A stretch of DNA of 64,000 bases from Pseudomonas lurida. GTDB lineage: Bacteria; Pseudomonadota; Gammaproteobacteria; Pseudomonadales; Pseudomonadaceae. The stretch is taken from the NCBI RefSeq assembly GCF_002563895.1, contig NZ_PDJB01000001.1:2897501-2961500 (forward strand). Direction: 5' to 3'. Shown here one piece after another: positions 25,519-33,408 of this stretch (position 1 is the first letter of the stretch; each line of letters begins with the position of its first letter). The notes below the pieces were generated by a model. The model saw only the letters and a program-made list of their open reading frames with translations, searched no databases and was not told the DNA's origin. The position numbers and the translations under genes were made by a program.

Positions 25519-26823
25519 TTAGGTATGGGCAGTGGTTTGAGGATGCGTTGCAGCCAGCAGCGTGCGCCCAATGAAATCCTTGGGCCCGGTGACCCCCGGC
25601 AAGGTGAAGAAATACCCGCCGCCGACCGGCTTGAGGTACTCCTCCAGAGGCTCGCCGTTGAGCCGGGTTTGCACACTGATAAAGCCTTTCTCCAGGTCAG
25701 CCTGGTAGCAGATGAACAACAGCCCCATGTCCAGCTGACCGTTTTTGTTGACGCCGTTGGAGTAGTTGAACGGCCGGCGCAGGATCAGGTTGGCCTGGGT
25801 CTGCGGGGTGCGAGGGTTGGCCAGGCGGATGTGGGCATCGAGCTTGGTCAACTTGCCTTCCGGGTCCTTGCTGTAGTCGGGGACCTGGGTTTCTTTCTGG
25901 CCATCCATGGGCGCGCCCGTGGTCTTGACGCGGCCGATGATGCTTTCTTGCTCTTGCAGTGGCGTACGGTCCCAGCGCTCGACGAAGTTGCGGATGATGC
26001 GCACGGCCTGGTAGCTGCCGTTGGCCGCCCAGGCCGGTTCGTCGCTGCCAGGCTGTACCCACACAATCTGGTTCATGGCGGTCTCGTCGTTGGAGTTCGG
26101 GTTCGCCGAGCCGTCACGGAAACCCAGGAAGTTGCGCGCGCTCTGGGCTGGCTCGCCAGGTTTGGCAGGCGCCTGGGGCGGCACGCTGCCTTCCTGCTTC
26201 CAGCGCACCAGCAACAGGTCGGGCAGGTTCTTCACGATGTCGCGCAGGGCGTGAATATTGGTGTCCGGGGTGTTGGAGCTGAATTGCAGGCTCAGGTCGC
26301 CGTGGCACTGCGCCGGTTCCAGCGCATCGTTGGGGAAACCGACCATGCGGCTCAGGCGCTTGGGTTTGGCTGCTGCGAGACCGAAACGCTCATCGAACAG
26401 CGATTCGCCGACGGACACCGTGATGGTCAGGTTGTCTGGCGTCACCACCGGGCCGAGGATCCCGGAGTCGGTGGGCGGCAGTTTCGGGTCCACTTGCGGC
26501 ACGGTGCCGCCAGCCATCAGGAAGCTGATGCGCTCGTTGAGCGTGCGGAACAGCCGCTCCAGGTCCTCACGGTCACTGGCCAGTACGTCGAACGCCACGA
26601 GCATGCCGCACGCCGGGCGTGGGGTGACGATGCCGCTCTGGTGCTTGCCGAAGAAGTCATGGTGGTCCTGGGTCTTGTCGCTGCGTGGTGCGGTGGTGAC
26701 TTGCTCGGCGGCGGCCGCCATGGCCGGGCAGGTCAGTGTGCTGCCGGCAATTGCCGCGCCGGTGGCGGCCATGCCCAGCAGGACACGGCGGCGTTGGAGG
26801 TCAAATTGTGCTGAATCGCTCAT
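25519..26823 (-). CDS. efeB: EfeB, Dyp-type heme peroxidase / deferrochelatase
   Basis: A 434-residue periplasmic heme peroxidase exported by Tat: the N-terminus has QRRRVLLGM at residues 10-18 and a hydrophobic stretch after it. The Dyp-family GxxDG motif appears as GFRDGSANP near residue 235, supplying the distal Asp. In EfeUOB systems it oxidises ferrous iron during uptake or helps release iron from heme. A GTG at 26841 would overlap the efeO stop (GTGA) and lengthen the n-region by 6 residues; the ATG at 26823 is preferred, but the coupled GTG is possible. Confidence 0.92.
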   Translation of the reverse strand: MSDSAQFDLQRRRVLLGMAATGAAIAGSTLTCPAMAAAAEQVTTAPRSDKTQDHHDFFGKHQSGIVTPRPACGMLVAFDVLASDREDLERLFRTLNERISFLMAGGTVPQVDPKLPPTDSGILGPVVTPDNLTITVSVGESLFDERFGLAAAKPKRLSRMVGFPNDALEPAQCHGDLSLQFSSNTPDTNIHALRDIVKNLPDLLLVRWKQEGSVPPQAPAKPGEPAQSARNFLGFRDGSANPNSNDETAMNQIVWVQPGSDEPAWAANGSYQAVRIIRNFVERWDRTPLQEQESIIGRVKTTGAPMDGQKETQVPDYSKDPEGKLTKLDAHIRLANPRTPQTQANLILRRPFNYSNGVNKNGQLDMGLLFICYQADLEKGFISVQTRLNGEPLEEYLKPVGGGYFFTLPGVTGPKDFIGRTLLAATHPQTTAHT

Positions 26824-26837
26824 GTGTGCGGTCGTCT

Positions 26838-28040
26838 TCACTGCAGGCCGGAAAGGCCAAGGGCGGGGTCGATTCCATCGAGTGCAGCGGCCAGAGCCTT
26901 GGCCTTGTCGGCGATCTGCTTGCGCTGATCGGCGGTCACGCTGTCATAGGTGGCGTAGCCCTTGTCGACCTTGAAGCCCTGGAGTTCGGCATCAAAGGCG
27001 GCGAGGGCGCTGTCGACCTTGGGTAGCAGGTCGGCGGCGGATTTGGTCAGCAACGGGCGCATCAACTCCACGACCTTGTGGGCGGCCTCCAGGTTGGCGG
27101 CGAACCCATTCAGGTCGACGTGGCTGTAGCGTTCTTCTTCACCGCTGATGGCGCGCACATCGGACAGGCTGTTGAGGTTGCGCACCACGATGCTCACCAG
27201 TTGCTCCGGTGGCAGGGACTGGGCCAGCAGCTGTTGCTTGAGCGTCGTGACGTCGCTCACCAGGCGCTGTGCAACCGGAGCCAGGCCGTCGAGGCTGCGC
27301 TGTTGGAACAGGCTGTATTCCAGGCGATGGAAGCCGCTGAAGGCCGGGTCCTGTTCGCGCTTTTCAAAGTAATCGGCGCGGGCGTTGATGGCATTGTCCA
27401 GCTCAGCCAAGCGTTGCGAGGCCGGGGCCAGTCGCTGGTAAGCCTCGCGGGCGGGAACGTAAAGCGCTTGCGCCTGGGCCAGGTCGCCGCTGTCGATGGC
27501 CTGCTGCAAGGCGGTGGCGGCTTTGACCAACGCGCTGCCCTGGCTGCTCAAGTACACGCGAAACTCCGACAACGGGCCAATAAACGCCACCATCGACGGT
27601 TTGGCCTTGGCCTGCGCGTCGGACTCGGCGGTGGGCGTTACGTGCAAGGTGCCACGTGGGTTGCTCAGCAGGCCGCAGGTGATCGCGTAGTCGCCGGGCA
27701 GCAGGTTGGCGTTGATCACCTGGCTCAGGCCGGGAGCGATGTTTTCACGCTCTTCGACCACGAGCACGCCATCGAGGATTTCCCATTCCACCGCACGATC
27801 AGAGCGGTTGATGATGCGGAAGCTGGCGCGGCCGGCCGGCACCGTCAGCTCATTCGGCTCGCAGGCGTGGCCATGAATGGTCACGGCGATCTCGTTGTGG
27901 TTGGTCTGGCGCTTGCTGGCCGCCAGTTGCGAGGCGTAATAGAACAGGCCACCGGCGGCGATCATCACGACCACCGAGCCCGCCACTGCCCAGCGCAGGG
28001 CGCGGGGTGGCGAAGCCGGTTGAGGAGTTGGGTTGGACAA
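26838..28040 (-). CDS. efeO: EfeO, cupredoxin plus M75 periplasmic iron-binding protein
   Basis: A 400-residue protein. A membrane or signal anchor lies at residues about 14-32. A cupredoxin domain follows (about 40-125, with HACEPNELTVPAG and a C-G-L-L-S-N end). The M75 domain (about 145-398) has the HxxE motif in HRLEYSLFQQ. It binds copper and iron in the periplasm and hands iron to the EfeU permease. It is 10 bp downstream of efeU and just before efeB, in one operon. Confidence 0.92.
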   Translation of the reverse strand: MSNPTPQPASPPRALRWAVAGSVVVMIAAGGLFYYASQLAASKRQTNHNEIAVTIHGHACEPNELTVPAGRASFRIINRSDRAVEWEILDGVLVVEERENIAPGLSQVINANLLPGDYAITCGLLSNPRGTLHVTPTAESDAQAKAKPSMVAFIGPLSEFRVYLSSQGSALVKAATALQQAIDSGDLAQAQALYVPAREAYQRLAPASQRLAELDNAINARADYFEKREQDPAFSGFHRLEYSLFQQRSLDGLAPVAQRLVSDVTTLKQQLLAQSLPPEQLVSIVVRNLNSLSDVRAISGEEERYSHVDLNGFAANLEAAHKVVELMRPLLTKSAADLLPKVDSALAAFDAELQGFKVDKGYATYDSVTADQRKQIADKAKALAAALDGIDPALGLSGLQ

Positions 28041-28050
28041 GGGACGGTCC

Positions 28051-28896
28051 TTACTGGCTGGAAACGGAAGAAGACGAGGCGACCGGCTTGGACGGCGCGG
28101 CCGGCAGGAAGAACATCACCAGGGCCACCACCAGGTAAATCAGGTAGGCGCCGAGGGTGCTGACGGTCGGGGCCTCCTGATAGCCGAACATGCCGGCGAG
28201 TACTGAGCCCAGCGGGCTGTCCATGGGCAAGGCGGCGCTGAAATCGAACAGCACGGTTTGCAGGTGATTCCACACGCCCGCCTCGTGCAGGGCCTGCACG
28301 GAATTGGCGAGGATGCCGGCGGCCACCACGAGGATAAACAGGCCGGTCCAGCGGAAAAACGCACCGAGGTTCAGGCGCATGCTGCCGGTGTAAATCAGGA
28401 AGCCGACGATGATTGCCAGGATCAAGCCGAGCAGGGCACCTATCGGTGCGCCCGGGCCCTCACTCTGCTGGAACACCGCCAGCAGGAAAAACACGGTTTC
28501 AAGGCCTTCACGGGCCACGGCGAAAAACACCATGAGGATCAGCGCGGTGACTTGGTGTCTGGAGCCGGCCAACGCGTGATCAAGGGATTCGTGCAGGGAA
28601 TGCTTGATCGACCGCGCCACTTTGCGCATCCAGAACACCATGGAACTGAGGATGCCCACGGCGACCAAGCCGACAATGCCTTCGAACAGCTCCTGCTGTT
28701 TTTGCGGGAATTCGGCGCTGACCAATTCCAGGCCACCACCGACCAGCAGGGCCAGCGCAGCGGCGAGGAACACCCCGATCCACACGGCAGGCATCCACTG
28801 CCCACGGCCGGTCTGTTGCAGGTAACTGGCGATAATGCCAACGATCAATGCGGCTTCAATGCCTTCGCGCAGCATGATGAGAAAAGGAACGAGCAT
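28051..28896 (-). CDS. efeU: EfeU, FTR1-family ferrous iron permease
   Basis: A 281-residue inner-membrane permease with about seven helices. The two iron-binding RExxE motifs are present, REGIE at residues 10-14 and REGLE at 129-133. It imports iron after oxidation by EfeB. The ATG at 28896 places the first RExxE at the usual position; an in-frame ATG four codons upstream is less likely. It is first in the efeUOB-efeM transcript, 40 bp downstream of a Fur-box-like site. Confidence 0.93.
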   Translation of the reverse strand: MLVPFLIMLREGIEAALIVGIIASYLQQTGRGQWMPAVWIGVFLAAALALLVGGGLELVSAEFPQKQQELFEGIVGLVAVGILSSMVFWMRKVARSIKHSLHESLDHALAGSRHQVTALILMVFFAVAREGLETVFFLLAVFQQSEGPGAPIGALLGLILAIIVGFLIYTGSMRLNLGAFFRWTGLFILVVAAGILANSVQALHEAGVWNHLQTVLFDFSAALPMDSPLGSVLAGMFGYQEAPTVSTLGAYLIYLVVALVMFFLPAAPSKPVASSSSVSSQ

Positions 28897-28936
28897 TCGG
28901 CACCGCATCCAAACTAGATAGGAACCTAAGTTGTAA

Positions 28937-28955
28937 CATAATGATACTCATTACT
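28937..28955 (-). promoter_or_regulatory. Fur-box-like site upstream of efeU
   Basis: The 19 bases CATAATGATACTCATTACT match 15 of 19 positions of the classical Fur consensus and lie about 40 bp before the efeU start. Iron-responsive repression of the efe operon is therefore likely. Confidence 0.7.
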
Positions 28956-29062
28956 AAACAAGCAATCTTGACGTTTGCTGAACCCTGGCTGAACGGTGGT
29001 GGCAAATCGCGTCGCCCCTTATGATGCGTGCCATTCTCTGCACCCTTGGGCACCGATTCACC

Positions 29063-30085
29063 ATGTCGGAAAAAGACACCATTTCCATTCACCTCGTACG
29101 CGAAGCCTTATTGCAAAGCTGCGCGCCGGGGGCCGCAAGCGACGAAGTGCTGCAGCGCGCCGGGGTTGACCCGCACCTGCTGGCCGAGCCCACCGCGCGT
29201 GTCTCGGCCACTGCCTACGCACGCTTGTGGCGCCTGTTGGCACGGCGCATGGATGATGAGTTCTTTGGCATGGACCCGCGCAAGCTCAAATCTGGCAGCC
29301 TGGCCTTCCTGTGCCGCACCGCGATGGCGCAACCGACACTCGTCACCAGCCTGGAAAGCGGCCTGGGGTTCCTGTCACTGATGCTGGAGCGACTGCCCGC
29401 GCAACTGGTGCGCCAACAGAGCCTGGCGGAGATCGTGTTGCTTGAGCCCGAGTCTGAGCCCAACCGAGCGTTCACGTACTTTACCTACTGGATGATCGTG
29501 CACGGCGTCGCCTGTTGGCTGGCAGGGCGACGCATCCCGATCCTGGCGATTGAACTGCGTTGTCCAAAACCGGCCTTCTGCGACGACTACCAGGTGATGT
29601 TCTCTGACAACCTGCGTTTTGATCGGCCGCGTACCCGCATGATCTTCTCCGCCGACTGCTTGGACCTGCCGATCAAGCGCAGCACTGAAGAACTCAAGCG
29701 TTTCCTGGCCCACGCGCCCGCCAATATCCTGGTCAAATACCGCGACCCCGACAGCCTCGCTACCCGCATCAAGCACGACCTGCGCCAGATGCCTCCCGAT
29801 ACCTGGCCGGAAACCGACGGCCTCGCCGCCAGCCTGTGCATCTCCGCCTCCACCCTGCGCCGCCGCCTGGCGGAAGAAGGGCAGACCTACCAGGGCCTCA
29901 AGGACAGCGTGCGTAAAGAACTGGCGATTGTCTGGCTCGCCGAGCCGCAGATCAGCTTTGCCGAGATAGCCGAGCGATTGGGCTTTGCCGATACCAGTTC
30001 GTTTTATAAGGCGTTTCGTAAATGGGTCGGGTCGAATCCCGGGCAGTACCGTAGTTTGATTTTGAACGAGACAAATCGGTTGTAA
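29063..30085 (+). CDS. AraC-family regulator with Arabinose_bd-type N-terminus
   Basis: A 340-residue regulator. Residues about 20-205 form the ligand-sensing domain of the OruR/ArgR-like AraC group, and residues about 240-335 hold two helix-turn-helix motifs (LAASLCISASTLRRRLAEEG and FAEIAERLGFADTSSFYKAFRKWVG). It is divergent from efeU. The ATG at 29063 is preferred to one 42 bases earlier. Its last 288 bp (29778-30065) are repeated nearly exactly at 31491-31778. Target unknown. Confidence 0.9.
   Translation: MSEKDTISIHLVREALLQSCAPGAASDEVLQRAGVDPHLLAEPTARVSATAYARLWRLLARRMDDEFFGMDPRKLKSGSLAFLCRTAMAQPTLVTSLESGLGFLSLMLERLPAQLVRQQSLAEIVLLEPESEPNRAFTYFTYWMIVHGVACWLAGRRIPILAIELRCPKPAFCDDYQVMFSDNLRFDRPRTRMIFSADCLDLPIKRSTEELKRFLAHAPANILVKYRDPDSLATRIKHDLRQMPPDTWPETDGLAASLCISASTLRRRLAEEGQTYQGLKDSVRKELAIVWLAEPQISFAEIAERLGFADTSSFYKAFRKWVGSNPGQYRSLILNETNRL
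29778..30065 (+). repeat. Direct repeat, copy 1 (3' end of the intact araC gene)
   Basis: Aligned without gaps to 31491-31778 at an offset of 1713 bp, I count 7 mismatches in 288. Five of these fall within 29794-29801, so the remaining 264 bp differ at only two positions. Confidence 0.9.
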
Positions 30086-30371
30086 TGGCGTGAGTGGGCT
30101 GGATTAGGAAATAACTTACCGAGTGCTTCTCGCGTACTACAGAACAGTCCTTCATGTTTTTGGGAAGTTTGCGGCTTACCCACAGTGATAATTCGTGCAT
30201 AGTCAGTGGCACGGTTCCTAATACTTCTATTGAACAGTTCGATTCATGTGCAGTGTATCTGCGTCGGCAGCGCGGCACGGCTAAGTCGAGGGCGGCTTAT
30301 GGAGAAATAACAAAACGATAGGTAAATAGTCGCAAAAAAATCTTGAAGGTTCGACATTTAAGGTGAAGATC

Positions 30372-30755
30372 ATGAAAAGTCTTTTTGCACTGCCTTTTTT
30401 AGTGTTGACGTTGCTGTCTGCGTCCGTGTCCGCGGTGTGCTTGAATATCACGGATAGCTACAGTGGGATAATCCAACCTGACTCCGAGGCCATAGCGCTC
30501 GGTCCATTTACTATCGCAGGGACTAACGGCTGCTCTAATGCAAACATTGATGCGATGGTGTCTGCTGCAGGAAGCGGTAGAGCACCCCATATCTACATTC
30601 AACAGCAGGTCGGTGGCGCTTGGAAAACAGTCGCTCACAATCCTTTGTCAGCCTATGCCTCATGGCTTGGCCCCTTGGGTACCTACCGAGTGATGCTGGA
30701 CAACCGCGAACCGGTCTCCAAGTCCTATTGGGGGACGGTCAGGTTTGGTCGGTGA
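30372..30755 (+). CDS. Orphan small secreted protein
   Basis: A 127-residue protein with a signal peptide (about residues 1-21, ending SVSA). The mature part carries only two cysteines, at residues 23 and 54, which could form a disulphide. AAGGTGA precedes the ATG at 30372. The segment is AT-richer than the flanking genes, and the 286-bp gap before it contains no gene I can recognise. No family recognised. A weak hairpin (30769-30775 with 30792-30798) follows the stop. Confidence 0.6.
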   Translation: MKSLFALPFLVLTLLSASVSAVCLNITDSYSGIIQPDSEAIALGPFTIAGTNGCSNANIDAMVSAAGSGRAPHIYIQQQVGGAWKTVAHNPLSAYASWLGPLGTYRVMLDNREPVSKSYWGTVRFGR

Positions 30756-30814
30756 TGCGCTGATAGACCAGGGTGTCAAAAGGCGGGTTGGCACCCTGTA
30801 TGACATGGCCAGGT

Positions 30815-31342
30815 TCAGGCACGCTCCTCTATCGAGAGATCACTTCGGGAAGAGTTGACAAAATACGCGAGTGCATTTATTGCGTGATTGGCAGCGATCA
30901 TGCCCTGGACATATTCTGGGATACCTTGTGAACGCTTCACGTCGGGACGACTTTCAAGAAACGAAAGGTAGTCTTCCAGTGTTTCGTTAAATAAAGCGAT
31001 TGCATTGTATTTGACGTCGGTTTCGGCTTGCTGGCCGTTGGCATCAAAAGCGCCAAGGCCAGAGATGAACACATGAAACGCCTCGCCATCAATGACGTTA
31101 TCCTCATACAGCCGCCTGCCGACTTTCTTTAGTTCGTTGGTGGTAATGGATGTCATGTCGTAGTCTTTCAAGAAGGCTTTCAGATCATCGATTGACTCTT
31201 GTTTGCGAAGCTTCAACGTGTCCGCAGCGTTTGCCTCCTCTGTTATCGTGAATTTATTGACCACCTGTTCCGGGTTTTTTATCTGGAACGGGTTAGACGC
31301 CTTGGTATGCCTCATTTGTTCTGCAGTCAATAAAACGGCCAT
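30815..31342 (-). CDS. Orphan hypothetical protein, 175 residues
   Basis: A soluble, acidic protein without signal peptide. It appears mostly helical, with a charged central segment (LKLRKQESIDDLKAFLKDYD) and the run LYEDNVIDGEAFHVFISGLGAFDANG. It is convergent with the small secreted gene. AT content is higher than in the core genes. No family recognised; I cannot assign a function. Confidence 0.6.
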   Translation of the reverse strand: MAVLLTAEQMRHTKASNPFQIKNPEQVVNKFTITEEANAADTLKLRKQESIDDLKAFLKDYDMTSITTNELKKVGRRLYEDNVIDGEAFHVFISGLGAFDANGQQAETDVKYNAIALFNETLEDYLSFLESRPDVKRSQGIPEYVQGMIAANHAINALAYFVNSSRSDLSIEERA

Positions 31343-31403
31343 GATCGGATACTCCGTTAGTCGAAACGTACACTTTTATATCGGCCCCTGTCATATCCAC
31401 TTT

Positions 31404-31439
31404 AAAAAAGCCTCGTGACCGAATGACCACGGCGCAAAA
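31404..31439. repeat. Degenerate copy of the oprN-operon terminator
   Basis: This 36-base stretch (starting aaaaaagcc, containing cgtgaccgaatg) repeats the terminator at 33333-33370 in the same orientation, with two substitutions and a one-base deletion. The changes spoil the stem, and no gene ends here that would need it. Confidence 0.75.
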
Positions 31440-31490
31440 GCGGGCGCACATACTGGCCACGTCAAAGGCAGCACACCCCCATCGAGCACT

Positions 31491-31792
31491 ACCTGCGCCA
31501 GATGCCCGCTGAGGCCTGGCCGGAAACCGACGGCCTCGCCGCCAGCCTGTGCATCTCCGCCTCCACCCTGCGCCGCCGCCTGGCGGAAGAAGGGCAGACC
31601 TACCAGGGCCTCAAGGACAGCGTGCGTAAAGAACTGGCGATTGTCTGGCTCGCCGAGCCGCAGATCAGCTTTGCCGAGATAGCCGAGCGATTGGGCTTTG
31701 CCGATACCAGTTCGTTTTATAAGGCGTTTCGTAAATGGGTCGGGTCGAATCCTGGGCAGTACCGTGGTTTGATTTTGAGTGATGCTAATTAG
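31491..31792 (+). pseudogene. Truncated araC copy (DNA-binding domain only)
   Basis: An open frame from 31502 encodes 96 residues that equal the C-terminal AraC domain of the gene at 29063-30085, except for the first few residues and the tail. The ligand-binding domain is absent and the sequence upstream of 31491 is not araC-like. It is best read as a duplicated 3' fragment, though a free-standing DNA-binding domain could be expressed. Confidence 0.8.
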
Positions 31793-31807
31793 CGGAAGAG
31801 AGAGTGT

Positions 31808-33064
31808 TTAGTCAAAGCGGCTAACTTTTTTATAGCGGTAATGATAGATTGCAAGTGAGGTTAATGCTGTAAAAAACGTTGCTAGGGCGGCCGTTGTGAA
31901 GGGGGCATGCCGGCCATAGGTTGTTATGAGTAGCGTCCCTATAGCAGGGCCTATTACAACGCAGAGCATTTGAGCGCTTCTAAAAGACGTTGACATTCGC
32001 CCAATGGTTTCAGAAGGGCAGAGTTGCTGGAGGAGTATGTTTGACGAGATAATCAACAGCTCGTAGCCAAAGCCATTGATAAACCATACGGTTGGATAAA
32101 GTAACTTTTTGTTAGGTATATCAAGAGGCACTAGCAGTGCAGTCATTATCAATGCCAAGCAGAAAACAACGAGGCCGTATGACCGAAGCAAAACGTCCTC
32201 AAGGTTTTTGAGTTTTAACTTCACCAGCAAGGCAGCGCACACCGCCCCTGCGGCCGTCGCTGAAACGATCTGTGAAAACACGATGGGAGGGTAACCTTCA
32301 TGTGCCAGAAAAGCAGCCAGGTGGGGATCATAGATGCCTAACGCCAACGAAGTGAGCAAGGAATATAGAAAACCAACGCGTAATTGGAAAGGCAACGATT
32401 TAAATATTGAGAACCCCTTCAGTAGGTCACGATATAACGGCAGGATTTTTGATGACGCAGGTGCAGGTTTGGCGTCTATTTTCGCACAAAGGGAAAGCAG
32501 GAACGGCAGGGTTAGAAGTACAGCTGTGGCGGAAAAAAAGAAGCCGTCTTTAGTGGGCAATACCATAGTCAGCAGGCCAGCCAGTAAAGGCACAGTGATT
32601 TTTGAAGTTTGGTCAAGTAGGCTGGTGTAGCTAAAAAATGACTTGTGTTCTTCCCGGTTGACTAATGTTCGTATCGCTATAGTAATTGAGGGGAAATAAA
32701 TCAAATTCGACATCCCTTTCAGAATCACTAAGACTAAAAACATTTCAAAACTTGGGGAGTAGGCGAGCGCAGCGGTGGAAGCTATGCGAAGCGAAACGCC
32801 AAATATTAACGTTTTCCTAACGTCCAGCCGATCAATCAACGTTCCAACTATCGGCCCCAGAAGTAACATAGGTGCACCCAGACAGAAAGCGAGTAATGCT
32901 ACTGAGGGTGGGGAAATGCTCCACAGGTATGCAGGCACCGTAAATATCAGAAAAATATCCAGCCATAGCGCCAGGCTAGATAACGCTTGGACGACGACAA
33001 GTTCACGTGAGGCTCTCAATGTCTTAACCCGACTTTTAATGAGATTATATGATGAGTTCCTCAA
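31808..33064 (-). CDS. MFS transporter, AT-rich, probably acquired
   Basis: A 418-residue protein with about twelve helices, of the drug-efflux type related to MefA/EntS. The motif A loop reads GTLIDRLDVRKT near residues 74-85. Codon use is markedly AT-richer than that of the efflux operon next to it, which suggests transfer. It is bracketed by direct repeats (31404-31439 and 33333-33370) and lies beside a truncated araC copy. Substrate unknown. The 344 bp after it (33065-33408) contain only AT-rich DNA and the terminator. Confidence 0.8.
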   Translation of the reverse strand: MRNSSYNLIKSRVKTLRASRELVVVQALSSLALWLDIFLIFTVPAYLWSISPPSVALLAFCLGAPMLLLGPIVGTLIDRLDVRKTLIFGVSLRIASTAALAYSPSFEMFLVLVILKGMSNLIYFPSITIAIRTLVNREEHKSFFSYTSLLDQTSKITVPLLAGLLTMVLPTKDGFFFSATAVLLTLPFLLSLCAKIDAKPAPASSKILPLYRDLLKGFSIFKSLPFQLRVGFLYSLLTSLALGIYDPHLAAFLAHEGYPPIVFSQIVSATAAGAVCAALLVKLKLKNLEDVLLRSYGLVVFCLALIMTALLVPLDIPNKKLLYPTVWFINGFGYELLIISSNILLQQLCPSETIGRMSTSFRSAQMLCVVIGPAIGTLLITTYGRHAPFTTAALATFFTALTSLAIYHYRYKKVSRFD

Positions 33065-33339
33065 TGTTGTCGCCTTAGCAAAATGCCCAGGCGCAAGAAA
33101 CGGTAAAATTGTCGAGTATTGCTGTCAATGGAAAAGCTTGAGGTGTTGTGCTTTTCGATTTTATATTTTGTGAAAATTGGATTGGGTTTGTAGGAAGTTG
33201 TCCGGTGTTTTTTCCTACACTCTTTTATGGGGTTGTATTTGAATGTTTATTACCGGCTCCTGTCTGTCCGCATGTAGCCATGCGTAAGACTTGATTTAAT
33301 TCTTGTCAATTTGTTTCAGGTTTCGACGAGCCAAAAAAA

Positions 33340-33366
33340 GCCCCGTGACCGAATGGACCACGGGGC
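33340..33366 (-). terminator. Rho-independent terminator of mexEF-oprN
   Basis: An 8-bp stem (33340-33347 with 33359-33366) is followed on the minus strand by a run of seven T. It lies about 43 bp after the oprN stop. A decayed copy occurs at 31404-31439. Confidence 0.88.
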
Positions 33367-33408
33367 AAAAAATTGGCTGGATGCGACCAACCAAAGGAGC
33401 TCTTTACA

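Noticed and set aside
30769..30798. Hairpin after the small secreted gene as a rho-independent terminator
   Set aside because: The 7-bp stem has a 16-base loop and no T run, so it is too weak to call.
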